Below are positions 1-10,361 of a DNA stretch of 64,000 bases, in pieces. This stretch comes from Thermoanaerobacterium sp. RBIITD (GTDB lineage Bacteria; Bacillota; Thermoanaerobacteria; Thermoanaerobacterales; Thermoanaerobacteraceae), in the NCBI RefSeq assembly GCF_900205865.1, contig NZ_LT906662.1, positions 2,245,411-2,309,410 of the forward strand, read 5' to 3'. Both the position numbers and the translations under genes were made by a program. The notes below the pieces were generated by a model. It made no database searches and was not told where the DNA came from. It worked only from the letters and a program-made list of their open reading frames with translations. Positions within the stretch are counted from its first letter, which is position 1; each line of letters starts with the position of its first letter.

Positions 1-198
1 CCAAATCATGTACTGCCGACAAGCGGGACGGCAAGATTTTTTTCACCACTTTCTGTTGATGATTTTATAAAAAAAATGAGCATTTTATACTATGATAAGG
101 AGTCTTTAAAAAGTGTATCAGATGACATTATAGAACTTGCGGAATCAGAGGGCCTTGATGCACATGCTAATTCTATAAAAGTGAGGTATAAAAGATGA
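1..198 (+). CDS. hisD: Histidinol dehydrogenase, C-terminal fragment
   Basis: Reading frame 1 is open from the first base to a TGA at 196-198 and gives 65 residues. They begin [19 protein letters not shown] and end in VRYKR, which matches the conserved C-terminal part of HisD, the NAD- and Zn-dependent enzyme for the last two steps of histidine synthesis. The rest of the gene lies before the window. The TGA overlaps the ATG of hisC (ATGA), so the two are probably translationally coupled in the his operon. Confidence 0.93.
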   Translation, partial: PNHVLPTSGTARFFSPLSVDDFIKKMSILYYDKESLKSVSDDIIELAESEGLDAHANSIKVRYKR

Positions 199-1250
199 TT
201 AGCGATCTACTGAGAGAAGAAATAAAGAGATTTAAGAATTATGAAGTTTACAATATTGAGTGTAAGTACAAGATGGATGCAAATGAAATTCCTTTTAAAC
301 TCCCCGAGACAACTATTGAAAACCTGCAAGAAATAGTATGTAATGCAAATGTCAATAGATACCCTGATCCTGTTAGTATGAAATTAAAAAAGAGACTTTC
401 TGAATATTGTGGTGTTTTGCCTGAAAATATAATGGTTGGCAATGGCTCTGATGAGCTTATCCACATTATTATGAATGCCTTTGTCGATGTTAATGATTAT
501 GTAATATATCCTATGCCATCATTTAGCATGTATAAAGTATATGCACAGATAGCTGGTGCAAATCGAATTGAGATAAGTTTAAATGATGATTATTCATACG
601 ATGCAGATAAATTCATAAATGCTATTAAAAAATATAATCCAAAAGTTACAATTTTATGCACTCCTAATAATCCTACTGGCACTGTCATTAGTAAAGAAGA
701 TATTATAAAGATACTAAAACATAATCATGGGCTTACTGTTGTTGATGAAGCATATTATGAGTTTTATGGTGAAACAGTTGTTGATTTAATAAAAGATTAT
801 GAAAATCTTATTGTCCTAAGGACACTTTCAAAGGCATATGGACTTGCTGGCCTTAGAGTTGGCTACCTTGTTGCAAATGTTGAAACAGTAAAATGCCTTA
901 GCATGGTTAAATCGCCATATAATGTAAATAGCATATCACAGGCAATTGCACTAAATGTATTGGAAAGTGATGTTATAAAAAATAGAGTAGAATACATCAA
1001 AAATGAAAGACAATATCTTTTAAATGAGCTAAATACAATACAGGGGATTAAGATATACCCTTCAAATGCCAACTTTATACTTATTAAGTTTAATAATGCA
1101 GATTATGTGTACAATAAGCTTATTAAATGTGGCATACTTGTGAGAAATTTCTCAAAAGATCCGGGACTATATGAAACACTTCGCATAACTATAGGCACAA
1201 GGGAAGCCAATAATTATCTTGTAAAATGTTTGAAAGAAATTTTGCAATGA
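195..1250 (+). CDS. hisC: Histidinol-phosphate aminotransferase
   Basis: This 351-residue fold-type I PLP enzyme transfers the amino group from glutamate to imidazole-acetol phosphate. The family motifs are visible: NPTG at about 159-162, the cofactor-contacting Asp in VVDEAYYEF (D184), and the Schiff-base lysine K213 in [15 protein letters not shown]. The length is normal for HisC. The start overlaps the hisD stop by four bases. The enzyme is cytosolic. Its position between hisD and hisB in a complete his gene order makes HisC much more likely than a general aromatic aminotransferase. Confidence 0.95.
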   Translation: MISDLLREEIKRFKNYEVYNIECKYKMDANEIPFKLPETTIENLQEIVCNANVNRYPDPVSMKLKKRLSEYCGVLPENIMVGNGSDELIHIIMNAFVDVNDYVIYPMPSFSMYKVYAQIAGANRIEISLNDDYSYDADKFINAIKKYNPKVTILCTPNNPTGTVISKEDIIKILKHNHGLTVVDEAYYEFYGETVVDLIKDYENLIVLRTLSKAYGLAGLRVGYLVANVETVKCLSMVKSPYNVNSISQAIALNVLESDVIKNRVEYIKNERQYLLNELNTIQGIKIYPSNANFILIKFNNADYVYNKLIKCGILVRNFSKDPGLYETLRITIGTREANNYLVKCLKEILQ

Positions 1251-1299
1251 ATGTAAACACTGTGTCATTTTGAGCAATCTTGAAAGGAAGAAAGTTAAT

Positions 1300-1884
1300 A
1301 TGAGATATGGGGAAATCACAAGAAAAACAGGTGAGACGGATATAAAAGTCAAGATAAATATAGATGGCAGTGGAAATTCCGATATCGATACAGGGGTCGG
1401 ATTTCTTGATCATATGCTTACACTATTTTCAAAACACGGACTTTTTGATTTGGATGTCAAAGCAAAAGGCGATTTATATGTTGATTCTCACCATACTGTT
1501 GAAGACATTGGCATAACGTTGGGACAGGCTTTTTTAAAAGCCATCGGTGATAAAAAATCTATTAAGAGATATGGTGTATCATATGTTCCAATGGATGAAA
1601 CCTTGGTAAGAGTAGTTGCTGATATAAGCGGAAGACCTTATATATATTATGATATGAATTTAAATGCGCAAGTGCTTGGAAATTTTGAAACAGAGACGGT
1701 TGAGGATTTCTTGAGGGCATTTGCACTTAATTCGGGCATAACACTTCATGTAGAACTACTTCACGGCAAGAATACACATCATATTATTGAAGCAGCTTTT
1801 AAGGCATTAGGCAGAGCACTTGATGAAGCAGTGAAAATCGATGAACGAATTAATGGGGTACCATCCACAAAGGGAATCTTATAA
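1300..1884 (+). CDS. hisB: Imidazoleglycerol-phosphate dehydratase
   Basis: This 194-residue protein matches monofunctional IGP dehydratase, the Mn-dependent enzyme that makes imidazole-acetol phosphate. The duplicated metal motif is present: HHTVED at residues 64-69 and a second HHIIEAAF near residue 160. I chose the ATG at 1300 because GAAAGGAAG lies just upstream and the protein then begins MRYGEITRKT, the normal N-terminus. An in-frame TTG at 1270 would add ten atypical residues. There is no fused histidinol phosphatase domain, so that activity must be encoded elsewhere. Confidence 0.95.
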   Translation: MRYGEITRKTGETDIKVKINIDGSGNSDIDTGVGFLDHMLTLFSKHGLFDLDVKAKGDLYVDSHHTVEDIGITLGQAFLKAIGDKKSIKRYGVSYVPMDETLVRVVADISGRPYIYYDMNLNAQVLGNFETETVEDFLRAFALNSGITLHVELLHGKNTHHIIEAAFKALGRALDEAVKIDERINGVPSTKGIL

Positions 1885-1917
1885 TTAAACTATCTTTTCT
1901 TAAAAGGTGGTGTTATT

Positions 1918-2520
1918 TTGATAGGTATTATTGATTATGGCATGGGAAATTTAAGAAGTGTCGAAAAGGCTTTTCAGTATATAGGAGAAGATGCTAAAAT
2001 AATCGATGATGTAGGCATGATAAAAGAGGCTGATGCACTTGTACTACCTGGTGTAGGTGCATTTCCAGATGCTATGGAAGTACTTGACAAAAAAGGTCTT
2101 ACAAATGTAATAAAAGATGAAGTAAAAAAGGGAAAGCTCTTCCTTGGCATATGCCTCGGCATGCAGCTTTTATTTGAGAGAGGCTATGAAGTAAAGGAAG
2201 TGAAAGGACTGGGCTTTCTAAAAGGAGAGATAAGGGAGATTGAGACAGATTTAAAGATTCCTCACATAGGGTGGAATTCTCTTTTAATCAAAAGGGATAC
2301 ACCCCTTTTGAGGGGATTAAAAGATGGTGACAATGTTTACTTTGTTCATTCATATTGCCTTGTAAATGGTGATGAAGGAGATATCTGCGCTGTAGCAGAA
2401 TATGGCGTAGAAATACCGGCTGTCGTATGTAAAGGCAATATATTTTCGTGCCAGTTTCACCCCGAAAAAAGTGGAGATATTGGTCTTCAAATATTAAGAA
2501 ATTTTGCAGATATGCTGTAA
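1918..2520 (+). CDS. hisH: Imidazole glycerol phosphate synthase, glutaminase subunit
   Basis: This 200-residue class I glutamine amidotransferase supplies ammonia to HisF. The triad is visible: nucleophile C79 in LGICLGMQLL, and H181 and E183 in QFHPEKSG. The conserved start IDYGMGNLRSV is also present. Translation begins at TTG 1918, preceded by an AAGGTGGTG ribosome site. Its partner hisF lies two genes downstream, with hisA between them, a common Firmicute order. Confidence 0.95.
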   Translation: MIGIIDYGMGNLRSVEKAFQYIGEDAKIIDDVGMIKEADALVLPGVGAFPDAMEVLDKKGLTNVIKDEVKKGKLFLGICLGMQLLFERGYEVKEVKGLGFLKGEIREIETDLKIPHIGWNSLLIKRDTPLLRGLKDGDNVYFVHSYCLVNGDEGDICAVAEYGVEIPAVVCKGNIFSCQFHPEKSGDIGLQILRNFADML

Positions 2521-2550
2521 TGTCATGATTGAATTTAACGGAGGGATTTA

Positions 2551-3258
2551 ATGTTAATAATACCTGCTATAGATATAATCGATGGGAAATGTGTTAGACT
2601 TACTAAAGGTGATTATGATACAAGTACAGTTTATTATGAGAACCCTGCAGAAGCTGCAAAAATGTGGTGTGATTATGGCGCGAAGAGGATTCATGTAGTT
2701 GATTTAGATGGAGCGAAAAATGGATATATAATAAATATCAAAGCTATCGAAGATATAAGAAAATCCTGTAATGCCGAGATTGAGGTTGGTGGAGGAATAA
2801 GGGATTTGAAAACAGTCGATTTGCTATTTGATATGGGAATCGACTATATAATACTTGGAAGCATCGCTGTTTATGATAGAGAGTTTGTTCGTAATTTGGT
2901 ATCACAATATAAAAATAAGATTATAGTTGGCATAGATGCCAAAGACGGGTATGTTGCAGTAAAAGGCTGGATAGAAAAAAGCGATATAAAAGATGATGTA
3001 CTTGCATCTGACATGAAGGAGATCGGTGTAAATACAATTATATATACAGACATTAAAAAAGACGGCATGTTGAACGGACCAAATTTTGATTCTATTACAA
3101 AAATTATTAAAACAGGTGTTAATGTTGTTGCATCTGGTGGCATTACAACTATAGATGACATAATAAAGTTAAAAAAGATAGAAGCGTATGGAGCAATTCT
3201 TGGCAAAGCGCTATATACTAAGAAACTTAATTTAAAAGATGTACTGGAGGCGGTATGA
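2551..3258 (+). CDS. hisA: ProFAR isomerase (phosphoribosylformimino-AICAR-P isomerase)
   Basis: This 235-residue TIM barrel performs the Amadori rearrangement of ProFAR to PRFAR. The catalytic Asp D8 sits in [14 protein letters not shown]. The half-barrel phosphate loops VGGGIRDL and VASGGIT are both present. GGAGG lies eight bases before the ATG. The stop codon overlaps the start of hisF, so the two homologous barrels are coupled. Confidence 0.95.
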   Translation: MLIIPAIDIIDGKCVRLTKGDYDTSTVYYENPAEAAKMWCDYGAKRIHVVDLDGAKNGYIINIKAIEDIRKSCNAEIEVGGGIRDLKTVDLLFDMGIDYIILGSIAVYDREFVRNLVSQYKNKIIVGIDAKDGYVAVKGWIEKSDIKDDVLASDMKEIGVNTIIYTDIKKDGMLNGPNFDSITKIIKTGVNVVASGGITTIDDIIKLKKIEAYGAILGKALYTKKLNLKDVLEAV

Positions 3259-4022
3259 TGCTTTCAAAGAGAATAATACCATGTCTTGATGTAAAAGATG
3301 GAAGAGTTGTAAAAGGGGTTAATTTTGTAAATCTCAAAGATGCTGGTGATCCTGTAGATATTGCAGAAGTCTACAACAAAGCAGGTGCAGATGAGATAGT
3401 TTTTCTTGATATTACAGCGTCATATGAAAAACGTGACATAATGATAGATGTTGTCAAAAGAACATCTGAAAAAGTCTTTATTCCACTTACTGTTGGTGGT
3501 GGTATCCGCACAGTTGATGATTTTAGAAAGATATTAAAATCTGGCGCAGATAAGATATCAATAAATTCGGAGGCTGTCAAAAATCCCGATTTAATAAAGG
3601 ATGCGGCAGTGAAATTTGGATGTCAATGTGTTGTTGTTGCAATAGATGCCAAAAAAAGGAAGGATAATACCGGATATGATGTCTATATTAATGGCGGGAG
3701 AGTTAATACAGGGTTTGATGCGGTTGAATGGGCAAAAAAAGTTGAAAGCCTTGGAGCAGGTGAAATTCTTTTAACAAGCATGGATGCTGATGGTACAAAA
3801 AACGGCTATGATGTAGAACTTACGAGGATTATAGCCGAAGAAGTGAGGATTCCTGTTATAGCATCTGGTGGTGCAGGGAAAAGGGAACATTTTAGGGAAG
3901 TATTGACCGATGGTAAAGCTGATGCAGCATTAGCAGCGTCATTATTTCACTATGGTGAGCTTAAGATAAGTGAACTTAAAAAGTATTTAAGAGAATGTGG
4001 TGTACCAGTTAGAATAATATGA
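3258..4022 (+). CDS. hisF: Imidazole glycerol phosphate synthase, cyclase subunit
   Basis: This TIM-barrel subunit uses HisH-derived ammonia to convert PRFAR into imidazole-glycerol phosphate and AICAR. The N-terminus [20 protein letters not shown] contains catalytic D11, and the second catalytic Asp lies in VVAIDAKK. Two adjacent ATGs exist at 3255 and 3258. The second gives the canonical N-terminus and better spacing from GGAGG at 3246-3250. Length is about 254 residues, normal for the family. Confidence 0.95.
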   Translation: MLSKRIIPCLDVKDGRVVKGVNFVNLKDAGDPVDIAEVYNKAGADEIVFLDITASYEKRDIMIDVVKRTSEKVFIPLTVGGGIRTVDDFRKILKSGADKISINSEAVKNPDLIKDAAVKFGCQCVVVAIDAKKRKDNTGYDVYINGGRVNTGFDAVEWAKKVESLGAGEILLTSMDADGTKNGYDVELTRIIAEEVRIPVIASGGAGKREHFREVLTDGKADAALAASLFHYGELKISELKKYLRECGVPVRII

Positions 4023-4036
4023 AAGGAATTATGCAT

Positions 4037-4705
4037 ATGAATATAGAAGAGTTAAAATTCAATGAAAGAGGGCTTATTCCTGCGATAGTACAAGATTACA
4101 ATACAAAAGAAATCCTTATGATGGCATATATGAATAAAGAAAGTCTTAAATTAAGCATAGAAAAGGGCGAGACATATTTTTTTTCAAGAAGCAGACAAGA
4201 GCTGTGGCATAAAGGTGAGACATCAGGGAATACGCAGAAGATTAAAAAAATCTCATATGACTGTGATGGTGATACACTTCTTATAGAGGTAGAACCGAAA
4301 GGACCTGCATGCCACACCGGAAATGTAAGCTGCTTTTATAGAGATATATTAAAGAGCGAAGATATAAATAATAGCGATGCATCGATACTTTATAATCTCT
4401 ATGGTAGAATAAAGGGAAGAAAAGAAAATCCTGTTGAAGGGTCGTATACAAATTATCTTTTTGATAAAGGGCTTAATAAGATTCTTAAAAAAATCGGCGA
4501 AGAAAACACAGAAATAGTTATTGCCGCAAAAGAAGATTCAAAAGACGAAGTTATTTACGAAATTGCAGATTACTTATATCACCTTATGGTTCTTATGGTT
4601 GAGAAAGAAGTAAAACTTGATGAGATTTTTAATGAACTTTCCAAAAGATATTACAAAACTGATGAATTCAGAGAGGAACATAAAAAGAGGAAAGATATAA
4701 AGTGA
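4037..4705 (+). CDS. hisI (hisIE): Fused phosphoribosyl-AMP cyclohydrolase / phosphoribosyl-ATP pyrophosphatase
   Basis: This is a bifunctional HisI-HisE fusion for steps two and three of histidine synthesis. The N-terminal half has cyclohydrolase motifs ([30 protein letters not shown], the metal-site DCDGD, and CHTG). The C-terminal roughly 90 residues are the helical pyrophosphatase ([29 protein letters not shown]). In-frame ATGs at 4019, 4031 and 4037 are all possible. AAAGGA at 4022-4027 best fits 4037, while 4019 overlaps the hisF stop. It is the last gene of the visible operon. Confidence 0.93.
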   Translation: MNIEELKFNERGLIPAIVQDYNTKEILMMAYMNKESLKLSIEKGETYFFSRSRQELWHKGETSGNTQKIKKISYDCDGDTLLIEVEPKGPACHTGNVSCFYRDILKSEDINNSDASILYNLYGRIKGRKENPVEGSYTNYLFDKGLNKILKKIGEENTEIVIAAKEDSKDEVIYEIADYLYHLMVLMVEKEVKLDEIFNELSKRYYKTDEFREEHKKRKDIK

Positions 4706-5018
4706 TTTGCATTACTGCATCTTCTTTTGTAACAATAAAAAATCACCACAGTTACTTGCATTTCTGATAAGACTTGCATTTTGTATGAAAATCAATTTAG
4801 TGGTGAAGAAAAAGGTTTATCAATGCATCGTTATGGTCTATAAAGGAAACTAAGAGGAATAGCTTGAACTTTGCTGTTAAAAAAATTGAATTTGGATTTA
4901 AACCTTATGAAACCAATATACAAAAATAAAATGAAAAAGTTGGGAAGGAAACAGCCCTCTTTCCAACTTTTATTTCAAATCAAAATATGCTATAGTGTAT
5001 AGCTAATTTATTACAATT
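4706..5018. other. Non-coding gap between his operon and PIG-L gene
   Basis: I find no convincing gene in this 313-base gap. It holds a direct repeat of ACTTGCATTT (4754-4763 and 4772-4781) and a 7-bp inverted pair TCACCAC/GTGGTGA (4743-4749, 4800-4806). A terminator hairpin lies at the right end. The frames are stop-rich, so this may be degraded sequence. Confidence 0.5.
4934..4973. terminator. Hairpin terminator between convergent his operon and PIG-L gene
   Basis: AAAAGTTGGGAAG pairs with CTTTCCAACTTTT around a short purine-rich loop. A-rich and T-rich flanks would let it serve both strands, ending the his operon (+) and the PIG-L gene (-). Confidence 0.7.
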
Positions 5019-6419
5019 TTATTGTATTTTATACATGTTCCATGGTATTTTATCTATTAATCTACCCTTGTAAATAGAATCAGCTCCCATGAATATATAA
5101 TTTAAATCTTGCCTTTCAGGTATATTTATTCTTACCCATATTCTATTCTTATATATTAAAGGCTTTGATATAAGGACATGCGTGAGAGAATTTTCCGCGC
5201 TCTTATATTCATACATTTTTCCTTTAATTAAACCTAGATCAACCCTTTTAATATTATTTTTATAGAACAATCTCATCTCCAAGTGGTATGACACGTCTCT
5301 AGAGAAAGGTGCTACAGATTGCATTCCTACATAAAGTTCATGATTTTTATGGTAAAAAGCGGCAAGCTTTGTTAGATCTGCGCTTCTATATATTTCTTGG
5401 CTTAAAATACCACCCGTTGGTATTCTGATTAGTGTGTACGGCAATTCATTTTGTCTTAGGTCAGGAATTGTTTGTGTCACAGGTATAATCAGTACAGGCT
5501 TAGTGCCGAAAAGCTCATTTTTTCTTACAAATCCCATTAAGAAAGGTCCCATAGCATCAACTTGTGTTTTATATTTCTTAAGGGCCAATTCCTTTTTTGT
5601 TATTTCACTCTGCTTTAGTTTAAAGATCTGCCAGTTAGTATTGCTGTCTTTCATATCAACTGGCGGAAGTTGTGGTTTGTTGGGTTCTAAAAGCCATGGA
5701 ACCGGCCATTGGGGATGATGAACCAAAAACATATGCTGTCTTACATTGAGGTTCATGGCCGTTATAGCGTACCTTACGAAATTACTAACAGCCCAATGGT
5801 CTGGGTGCACATCATCCGCAATTGGATAATATATATCAGTCGGATTAAATGACTTTATAATTTCCTGTATACTATTTTCAAGGTTGTTACCTGTATAAGC
5901 AATACCTGGCTTATATACATTGCTGTATGGCGAATATGCTACATGGGTTCCGCCGCTCACCCTTGGATGTGTATTATCCCAATAATCGCTCCATAAAAAT
6001 CTTGTACTGCCATCTGCAAAGCCAAGGAATATTACATCATTTTTTGGTAGACCGAGCTCTGCCATAGCAGCAATACTTTCCCTTTGCCTTTGAATTCCAA
6101 GCTTATAAAAATCCGATGATGTAGGTTCAGTATGACCACTGTATAGCGCAGCAGCTTTTTTATAGCTTTCACCGTCTGTTGCAATAACTACTTTAATAGG
6201 TTCTTTAAGTTCTACGGCTCTTTGAATTACACCCGCCATTCCCAAGGATTCATCGTCTGGATGTGGAACAATGACGAGGATTCTTTGGCCAGGGTCATCA
6301 TACTCTGGTACGGGCTTTTTTTCAGTAAAATTTGCAAAAGTCGTTTTTAAATTCATTACATATGATACTATTATTGCTAATATAACTAAAGAAATTATTA
6401 AAATGTACTTCTTTTTCAT
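5019..6419 (-). CDS. Membrane-anchored PIG-L (LmbE-like) family deacetylase
   Basis: The 466-residue protein has an uncleaved signal-anchor-like helix at about residues 5-24, so the catalytic part is probably outside the cytoplasmic membrane. The Zn motif PHPDDE (52-57) and the later HPDHWAV motif define the PIG-L family, which removes N-acetyl groups from N-acetylglucosaminyl substrates. The catalytic domain ends around residue 260. About 200 further residues form a C-terminal extension I cannot assign. It is monocistronic and diverges from the M19 peptidase gene. The substrate is unknown; an envelope amino-sugar polymer is plausible. Confidence 0.8.
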   Translation of the reverse strand: MKKKYILIISLVILAIIVSYVMNLKTTFANFTEKKPVPEYDDPGQRILVIVPHPDDESLGMAGVIQRAVELKEPIKVVIATDGESYKKAAALYSGHTEPTSSDFYKLGIQRQRESIAAMAELGLPKNDVIFLGFADGSTRFLWSDYWDNTHPRVSGGTHVAYSPYSNVYKPGIAYTGNNLENSIQEIIKSFNPTDIYYPIADDVHPDHWAVSNFVRYAITAMNLNVRQHMFLVHHPQWPVPWLLEPNKPQLPPVDMKDSNTNWQIFKLKQSEITKKELALKKYKTQVDAMGPFLMGFVRKNELFGTKPVLIIPVTQTIPDLRQNELPYTLIRIPTGGILSQEIYRSADLTKLAAFYHKNHELYVGMQSVAPFSRDVSYHLEMRLFYKNNIKRVDLGLIKGKMYEYKSAENSLTHVLISKPLIYKNRIWVRINIPERQDLNYIFMGADSIYKGRLIDKIPWNMYKIQ

Positions 6420-6470
6420 TGCCCTATCCCTCCAATTATGTCATAATTGTATCATAAATTTATTAATAAT

Positions 6471-6500
6471 TTGTTACAAAATAAAAATTTAATGTAATAT
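6471..6500 (+). promoter_or_regulatory. Candidate sigma-A promoter for the M19 peptidase
   Basis: TTGTTA (6471-6476) and TAATAT (6495-6500) are separated by 18 bases and lie about 80 bases before the start. The match is moderate, in a very AT-rich intergenic stretch. Confidence 0.35.
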
Positions 6501-6581
6501 ATTTTATGTAATGAATATCCATTAAGGTTATATATTCTGAATATGTATTTTAATGGAAAATTTTATAATGGAGGCGCTATT

Positions 6582-7517
6582 ATGTTCGTAGATTTTCACT
6601 GTGATACACTATATTTGCTTGAAAAACATGATAGAGATTTAACAAAGAGGAATTTAGAAGGTCATATTGATTTAATAAGACTCGAAGAAGGAATGGTACA
6701 TCTTCAGGTTTTTGCCGCATTTGTCGATCCAGAACATATGAGGAAAAATGCTGCTACAAAGGTTCTTAAGATGATAGACAAATTATACCAATTGATGGAT
6801 AAAACAGATAAATTAAAATTAATTTTAAAAGGCGATGATATTGGCATCATCAAAAAAGAAAATAAAATAGGTGCTATTCTATCGATTGAAGGCGGTGAAG
6901 CCTTAGAAGGTGATTTAGCCCTTTTAAGAATGTTCTATAAACTTGGTGTTAGGGCTATGACACTGACGTGGAGCTTGAGAAATGACCTAGGAGATGGCGT
7001 TGAAGGAAACGAAAACTCAGGGCTCACAAACTTTGGGAAAGAAGTTATAAAAGAGATGAATCGGCTTGGGATGATTGTCGATGTATCACATCTCAATGAA
7101 AAAGGATTTTGGGATGCTGTAGAATTAAGTAAGAAGCCTGTTATCGCATCACATTCTGACTGCAAGGCACTTTGCAAACATCCGAGAAATCTCAATGATG
7201 ATCAAATAAAGGCAATTGCAGATAAAGGTGGTGTTATAGGAATAAACTTTTGCACGTATTTCTTAAGAGACGATGGGAACTCATCAATCGATGATGTTTT
7301 AAACCACATTGATCACATTGTAAATATTGTCGGTATGAAACATGTAGGATTCGGTTCTGACTTTGATGGAATAGAAAAAACACCTGAAGAACTATATGAT
7401 GTAACATGCTTTCCAAAGATTATTGATGGTTTAAAGCAAAGAGGTTATAGCGATAGCGATATAGATCTTATTTCCCATGGAAATTTTGAGAGAGTCATTA
7501 AAAATATCTTGGCATAA
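6582..7517 (+). CDS. Membrane dipeptidase (peptidase family M19)
   Basis: This 311-residue Zn-dependent dipeptidase of the renal-dipeptidase family cleaves dipeptides, including some with a D-residue. Metal-binding motifs are visible: HCD at residues 6-8, SIEGGEAL (the bridging Glu), VSHLNEKGFWD, ASHSDCKAL, and GFGSDFDG near the C-terminus. I use ATG 6582, preceded by GGAGG, because it gives the standard MFVDFHCDT N-terminus. An upstream ATG at 6543 lacks a ribosome site. No signal peptide is seen, so the enzyme is probably cytosolic despite the family name. Confidence 0.88.
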   Translation: MFVDFHCDTLYLLEKHDRDLTKRNLEGHIDLIRLEEGMVHLQVFAAFVDPEHMRKNAATKVLKMIDKLYQLMDKTDKLKLILKGDDIGIIKKENKIGAILSIEGGEALEGDLALLRMFYKLGVRAMTLTWSLRNDLGDGVEGNENSGLTNFGKEVIKEMNRLGMIVDVSHLNEKGFWDAVELSKKPVIASHSDCKALCKHPRNLNDDQIKAIADKGGVIGINFCTYFLRDDGNSSIDDVLNHIDHIVNIVGMKHVGFGSDFDGIEKTPEELYDVTCFPKIIDGLKQRGYSDSDIDLISHGNFERVIKNILA

Positions 7518-7842
7518 AAAATAGCCCCTGAACTTTCCATGGGGCTTGCATATGTTAAAGGGGGAGTCATTGTTTTGACCAAGTATACATTATACATTTT
7601 TTGCAAAAAAAAATCAAGAGAAAATATAAAATTTTTTAGGGATAGGGGGTTGTATTAGGGAGCTCATTTATATTATACTAGATAAATTAAAAATGTTAAT
7701 TAAATCAATGTTAATTATGTAAATTGCATGTTAACTTTTAGAGCATTTTTTGTTGAAGTATTATATCAAAATATTTATAATATTAATATGACACTTTATT
7801 ATAGTAGCGTGAAAATATTTAATTAATACAGGAGGTAAAGTG
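7518..7842 (+). other. glyA upstream region
   Basis: This 325-base stretch has no gene. It contains a weak hairpin after the M19 gene (AGCCCC/GGGGCT, 7523-7528 and 7541-7546). It also contains three copies of ATGTTAAY (7693-7700, 7708-7715, 7728-7735) and the glyA promoter and ribosome site. I see no recognised riboswitch fold. Confidence 0.5.
7753..7781 (+). promoter_or_regulatory. Sigma-A promoter of glyA
   Basis: TTGAAG (7753-7758), a 17-base spacer and a perfect TATAAT (7776-7781) lie 61 bases before the glyA start. Spacing is optimal and the leader is short. Confidence 0.7.
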
Positions 7843-9075
7843 ATGAACATCGATGTCATAAGGGAAACGGATCCGGAGGTAGCTGACGCTATTTCTAAGG
7901 AGATTGAAAGGCAAAGAAACAAAGTTGAATTGATAGCATCAGAGAATTTTGTAAGTCCTGCTGTTATGGAAGCAATGGGGTCTCCACTGACAAATAAGTA
8001 TGCGGAAGGTTATCCTGGCAAAAGGTACTACGGTGGATGTGAATTTGTTGATATTGTAGAGGATCTAGCAAGAGAAAGGCTTAAAAAATTGTTCGGCGCA
8101 GAGCATGCAAATGTGCAGCCACATTCTGGCGCACAGGCAAACATGGCGTCATATTTTGCACTTATAAAGCCTGGAGATACGATAATGGGGATGAATCTCG
8201 CACATGGGGGTCATCTTACACATGGAAGTAAGGTCAACTTTTCTGGTAAAATATACAATATTATACCATATGGGGTAAGAGAAGATACAGGATACATCGA
8301 TTATGATGAACTTGAAAGACTTGCAAAGGAGTATAGGCCAAAACTTATCGTTGCAGGTGCCAGTGCATATCCAAGAATAATTGATTTTAAGAAGTTTAAA
8401 GATATTGCAGATTCTGTTGGTGCATATCTCATGGTAGATATGGCACATATTGCAGGATTAGTTGCAGCAGGTTTGCACCCAAATCCAGTAGAATATGCCG
8501 ATGTTATAACATCTACAACACATAAGACATTAAGAGGACCAAGAGGTGGAATCATACTCTCAAAAGAGACACATGCAAAAGCAATTGATAAAGCAGTTTT
8601 CCCGGGTATACAAGGGGGCCCACTTATGCATGTTATCGCAGCAAAAGCTGTATGCTTTAACGAGGCTCTTAAACCTGATTTCAAGGAATACCAAAAGCAA
8701 ATAATCAAAAATGCAAAAGCATTAGCAGAAGGGCTTTTAGAAAGAGGCATAAATCTTGTATCAGGTGGTACAGATAATCATTTATTACTTCTTGATTTGA
8801 GAAATACGGGGATAACTGGTAAAGACCTAGAGAAGCGCCTTGATGATGTAGGAATAACCGCAAATAAAAATGCTATACCAAATGACCCATTAGGGCCAAA
8901 TGTGACATCAGGTCTAAGGCTTGGCACACCGGCGGTTACGACAAGGGGTATGAAGGAAGATGACATGGATATTATTGCGGATATTATTTACAATGTTTTA
9001 AAAGATGAAAATTATGTTGATACAGCAAAAACAAGGGTAAAGGAGCTATTAGCGAGGTACCCGCTATATAAATAA
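7843..9075 (+). CDS. glyA: Serine hydroxymethyltransferase
   Basis: This 410-residue PLP enzyme interconverts serine plus tetrahydrofolate with glycine plus methylene-tetrahydrofolate. Hallmarks include [15 protein letters not shown], the PLP-stacking loop [24 protein letters not shown], and the Schiff-base lysine in [17 protein letters not shown] at 7831-7835 fits the ATG at 7843; an in-frame GTG at 7840 is less likely. It has its own promoter and terminator, so it is monocistronic. Confidence 0.97.
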   Translation: MNIDVIRETDPEVADAISKEIERQRNKVELIASENFVSPAVMEAMGSPLTNKYAEGYPGKRYYGGCEFVDIVEDLARERLKKLFGAEHANVQPHSGAQANMASYFALIKPGDTIMGMNLAHGGHLTHGSKVNFSGKIYNIIPYGVREDTGYIDYDELERLAKEYRPKLIVAGASAYPRIIDFKKFKDIADSVGAYLMVDMAHIAGLVAAGLHPNPVEYADVITSTTHKTLRGPRGGIILSKETHAKAIDKAVFPGIQGGPLMHVIAAKAVCFNEALKPDFKEYQKQIIKNAKALAEGLLERGINLVSGGTDNHLLLLDLRNTGITGKDLEKRLDDVGITANKNAIPNDPLGPNVTSGLRLGTPAVTTRGMKEDDMDIIADIIYNVLKDENYVDTAKTRVKELLARYPLYK

Positions 9076-9080
9076 GATAA

Positions 9081-9112
9081 ATAAGCCTGCATTGTGCGGG
9101 TTTATTTTTTTT
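9081..9112 (+). terminator. glyA terminator
   Basis: AAGCCTGC pairs with GCGGGTTT around a short loop and is followed by a run of T residues, starting six bases after the glyA stop. Confidence 0.75.
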
Positions 9113-9209
9113 ATTTCTTCATTTAACTAAATATATTTAAGTTTAGTATTATGACGCATGTTCGCTATTGGTATTGTAACCTAAATGAGGGATACCATAT
9201 CTCATAAAT

Positions 9210-10298
9210 CTACTGCTGTTTTTGCGGTTTTTTTATGAAAGATATTATCAATATTATTAACGGTATAATTATTTGCAGTGGTACATGTATGTATAATGGT
9301 GTCAATTTTAATCCCAATGCAATATGCATAGGATATGAATCTGCTATAATAATCGATAACGCAAAAACAATTGTACCAATAGGTAGAAGTAAAAATTTGT
9401 ATTCTTGTAAATTAAAGATAGATTGAATGGATTTTATGCCCGCATATGTAAAGACAATAACTTTAATTATGCCTCCAATTATAATTTCAACGACATAAAA
9501 TGAGTCTAAATTTTTGAAATTACCAAACTTTATAAGGCATGCTATTTGATAATATGGGAAATTGGCTCTTTCAGTTTCGACAATACCGAGGGTTGACAAA
9601 GTATTAATTATATTTAATGTAAGCAATAACCCTGTTATTGCTACAACAAGAAAGCAACATTTATTTAAACCTGTTTTATTAGACATTTCTGGAAATATCA
9701 TCATAAATGCGATTAGTTCTCCAAATGGGAATGTTAATATTTCCGGGAAAGCTGCTTTTAATACGGGTAAAATCCCATTTTCAAGTACGGGAGTTAATTT
9801 TGTTAAATTAATACCACTTATAGTAGTAAACGAGGCAAATAATTTGAAAATGATTAAAAATAGCATAATTGGCAACAATAAATGTGCTGATTTCATTGTA
9901 ACACTTATATCGAATAAAAGATAATAAAGTACAACGATTCCCATTGTCAATGAAATAGCTATGATTGGCGCTTTCGGATATATTGAACCTACACTCAACT
10001 CATCGAAATCTCTTGTGACACGGGCAGCAATATATAAAAAATAAATTACGTATATTGCTGACAAAACTTTGCCTAAGAATTTTCCAAAGGTTGCTTCAAG
10101 TATCTTGGCAAGATTTACATTGTATATTTTAAATAATGTCAAATACAAATATATAAGGGGAAACGCTGCCAATGTGGCTATTATAATAGCGATCCATGCA
10201 TCCTGCTTTGCAGAGATTCCCAATGCAAATAATATTGCGCTTCCAATTTCAAATAAAAACATCGTAGAAAAAAGCTCTTTAATTGTAATACTCTTCAT
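9210..10298 (-). CDS. GerAB-family spore germination permease (orphan)
   Basis: The 362-residue protein is almost wholly hydrophobic, with about ten membrane helices. It starts MKSITIKELFSTMFLFEIGS, which resembles the GerAB/GerKB branch of the APC transporter superfamily. These proteins sit in the spore inner membrane and detect germinants together with GerAA- and GerAC-type partners. No partner gene is adjacent: on the same strand lies the Na/Pi gene upstream and the convergent glyA beyond. It may work with partners encoded elsewhere, or as an amino-acid transporter. Confidence 0.78.
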   Translation of the reverse strand: MKSITIKELFSTMFLFEIGSAILFALGISAKQDAWIAIIIATLAAFPLIYLYLTLFKIYNVNLAKILEATFGKFLGKVLSAIYVIYFLYIAARVTRDFDELSVGSIYPKAPIIAISLTMGIVVLYYLLFDISVTMKSAHLLLPIMLFLIIFKLFASFTTISGINLTKLTPVLENGILPVLKAAFPEILTFPFGELIAFMMIFPEMSNKTGLNKCCFLVVAITGLLLTLNIINTLSTLGIVETERANFPYYQIACLIKFGNFKNLDSFYVVEIIIGGIIKVIVFTYAGIKSIQSIFNLQEYKFLLLPIGTIVFALSIIIADSYPMHIALGLKLTPLYIHVPLQIIIPLIILIISFIKKPQKQQ

Positions 10299-10361
10299 TT
10301 AAGTCACATCCTGGTCAATAAATCTTATTATTATGTTATGGATATTTTATTATTTTAATCA

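Noticed and set aside
4706-4933. Insertion-sequence remnant after the his operon
   Set aside because: Only short direct and inverted repeats are seen; no transposase-like peptide can be read in any frame.
8149-8750. Long minus-strand open frames inside glyA, and similar antisense frames inside other genes
   Set aside because: They are codon-bias shadows of well-supported genes, without ribosome sites or recognisable domains.
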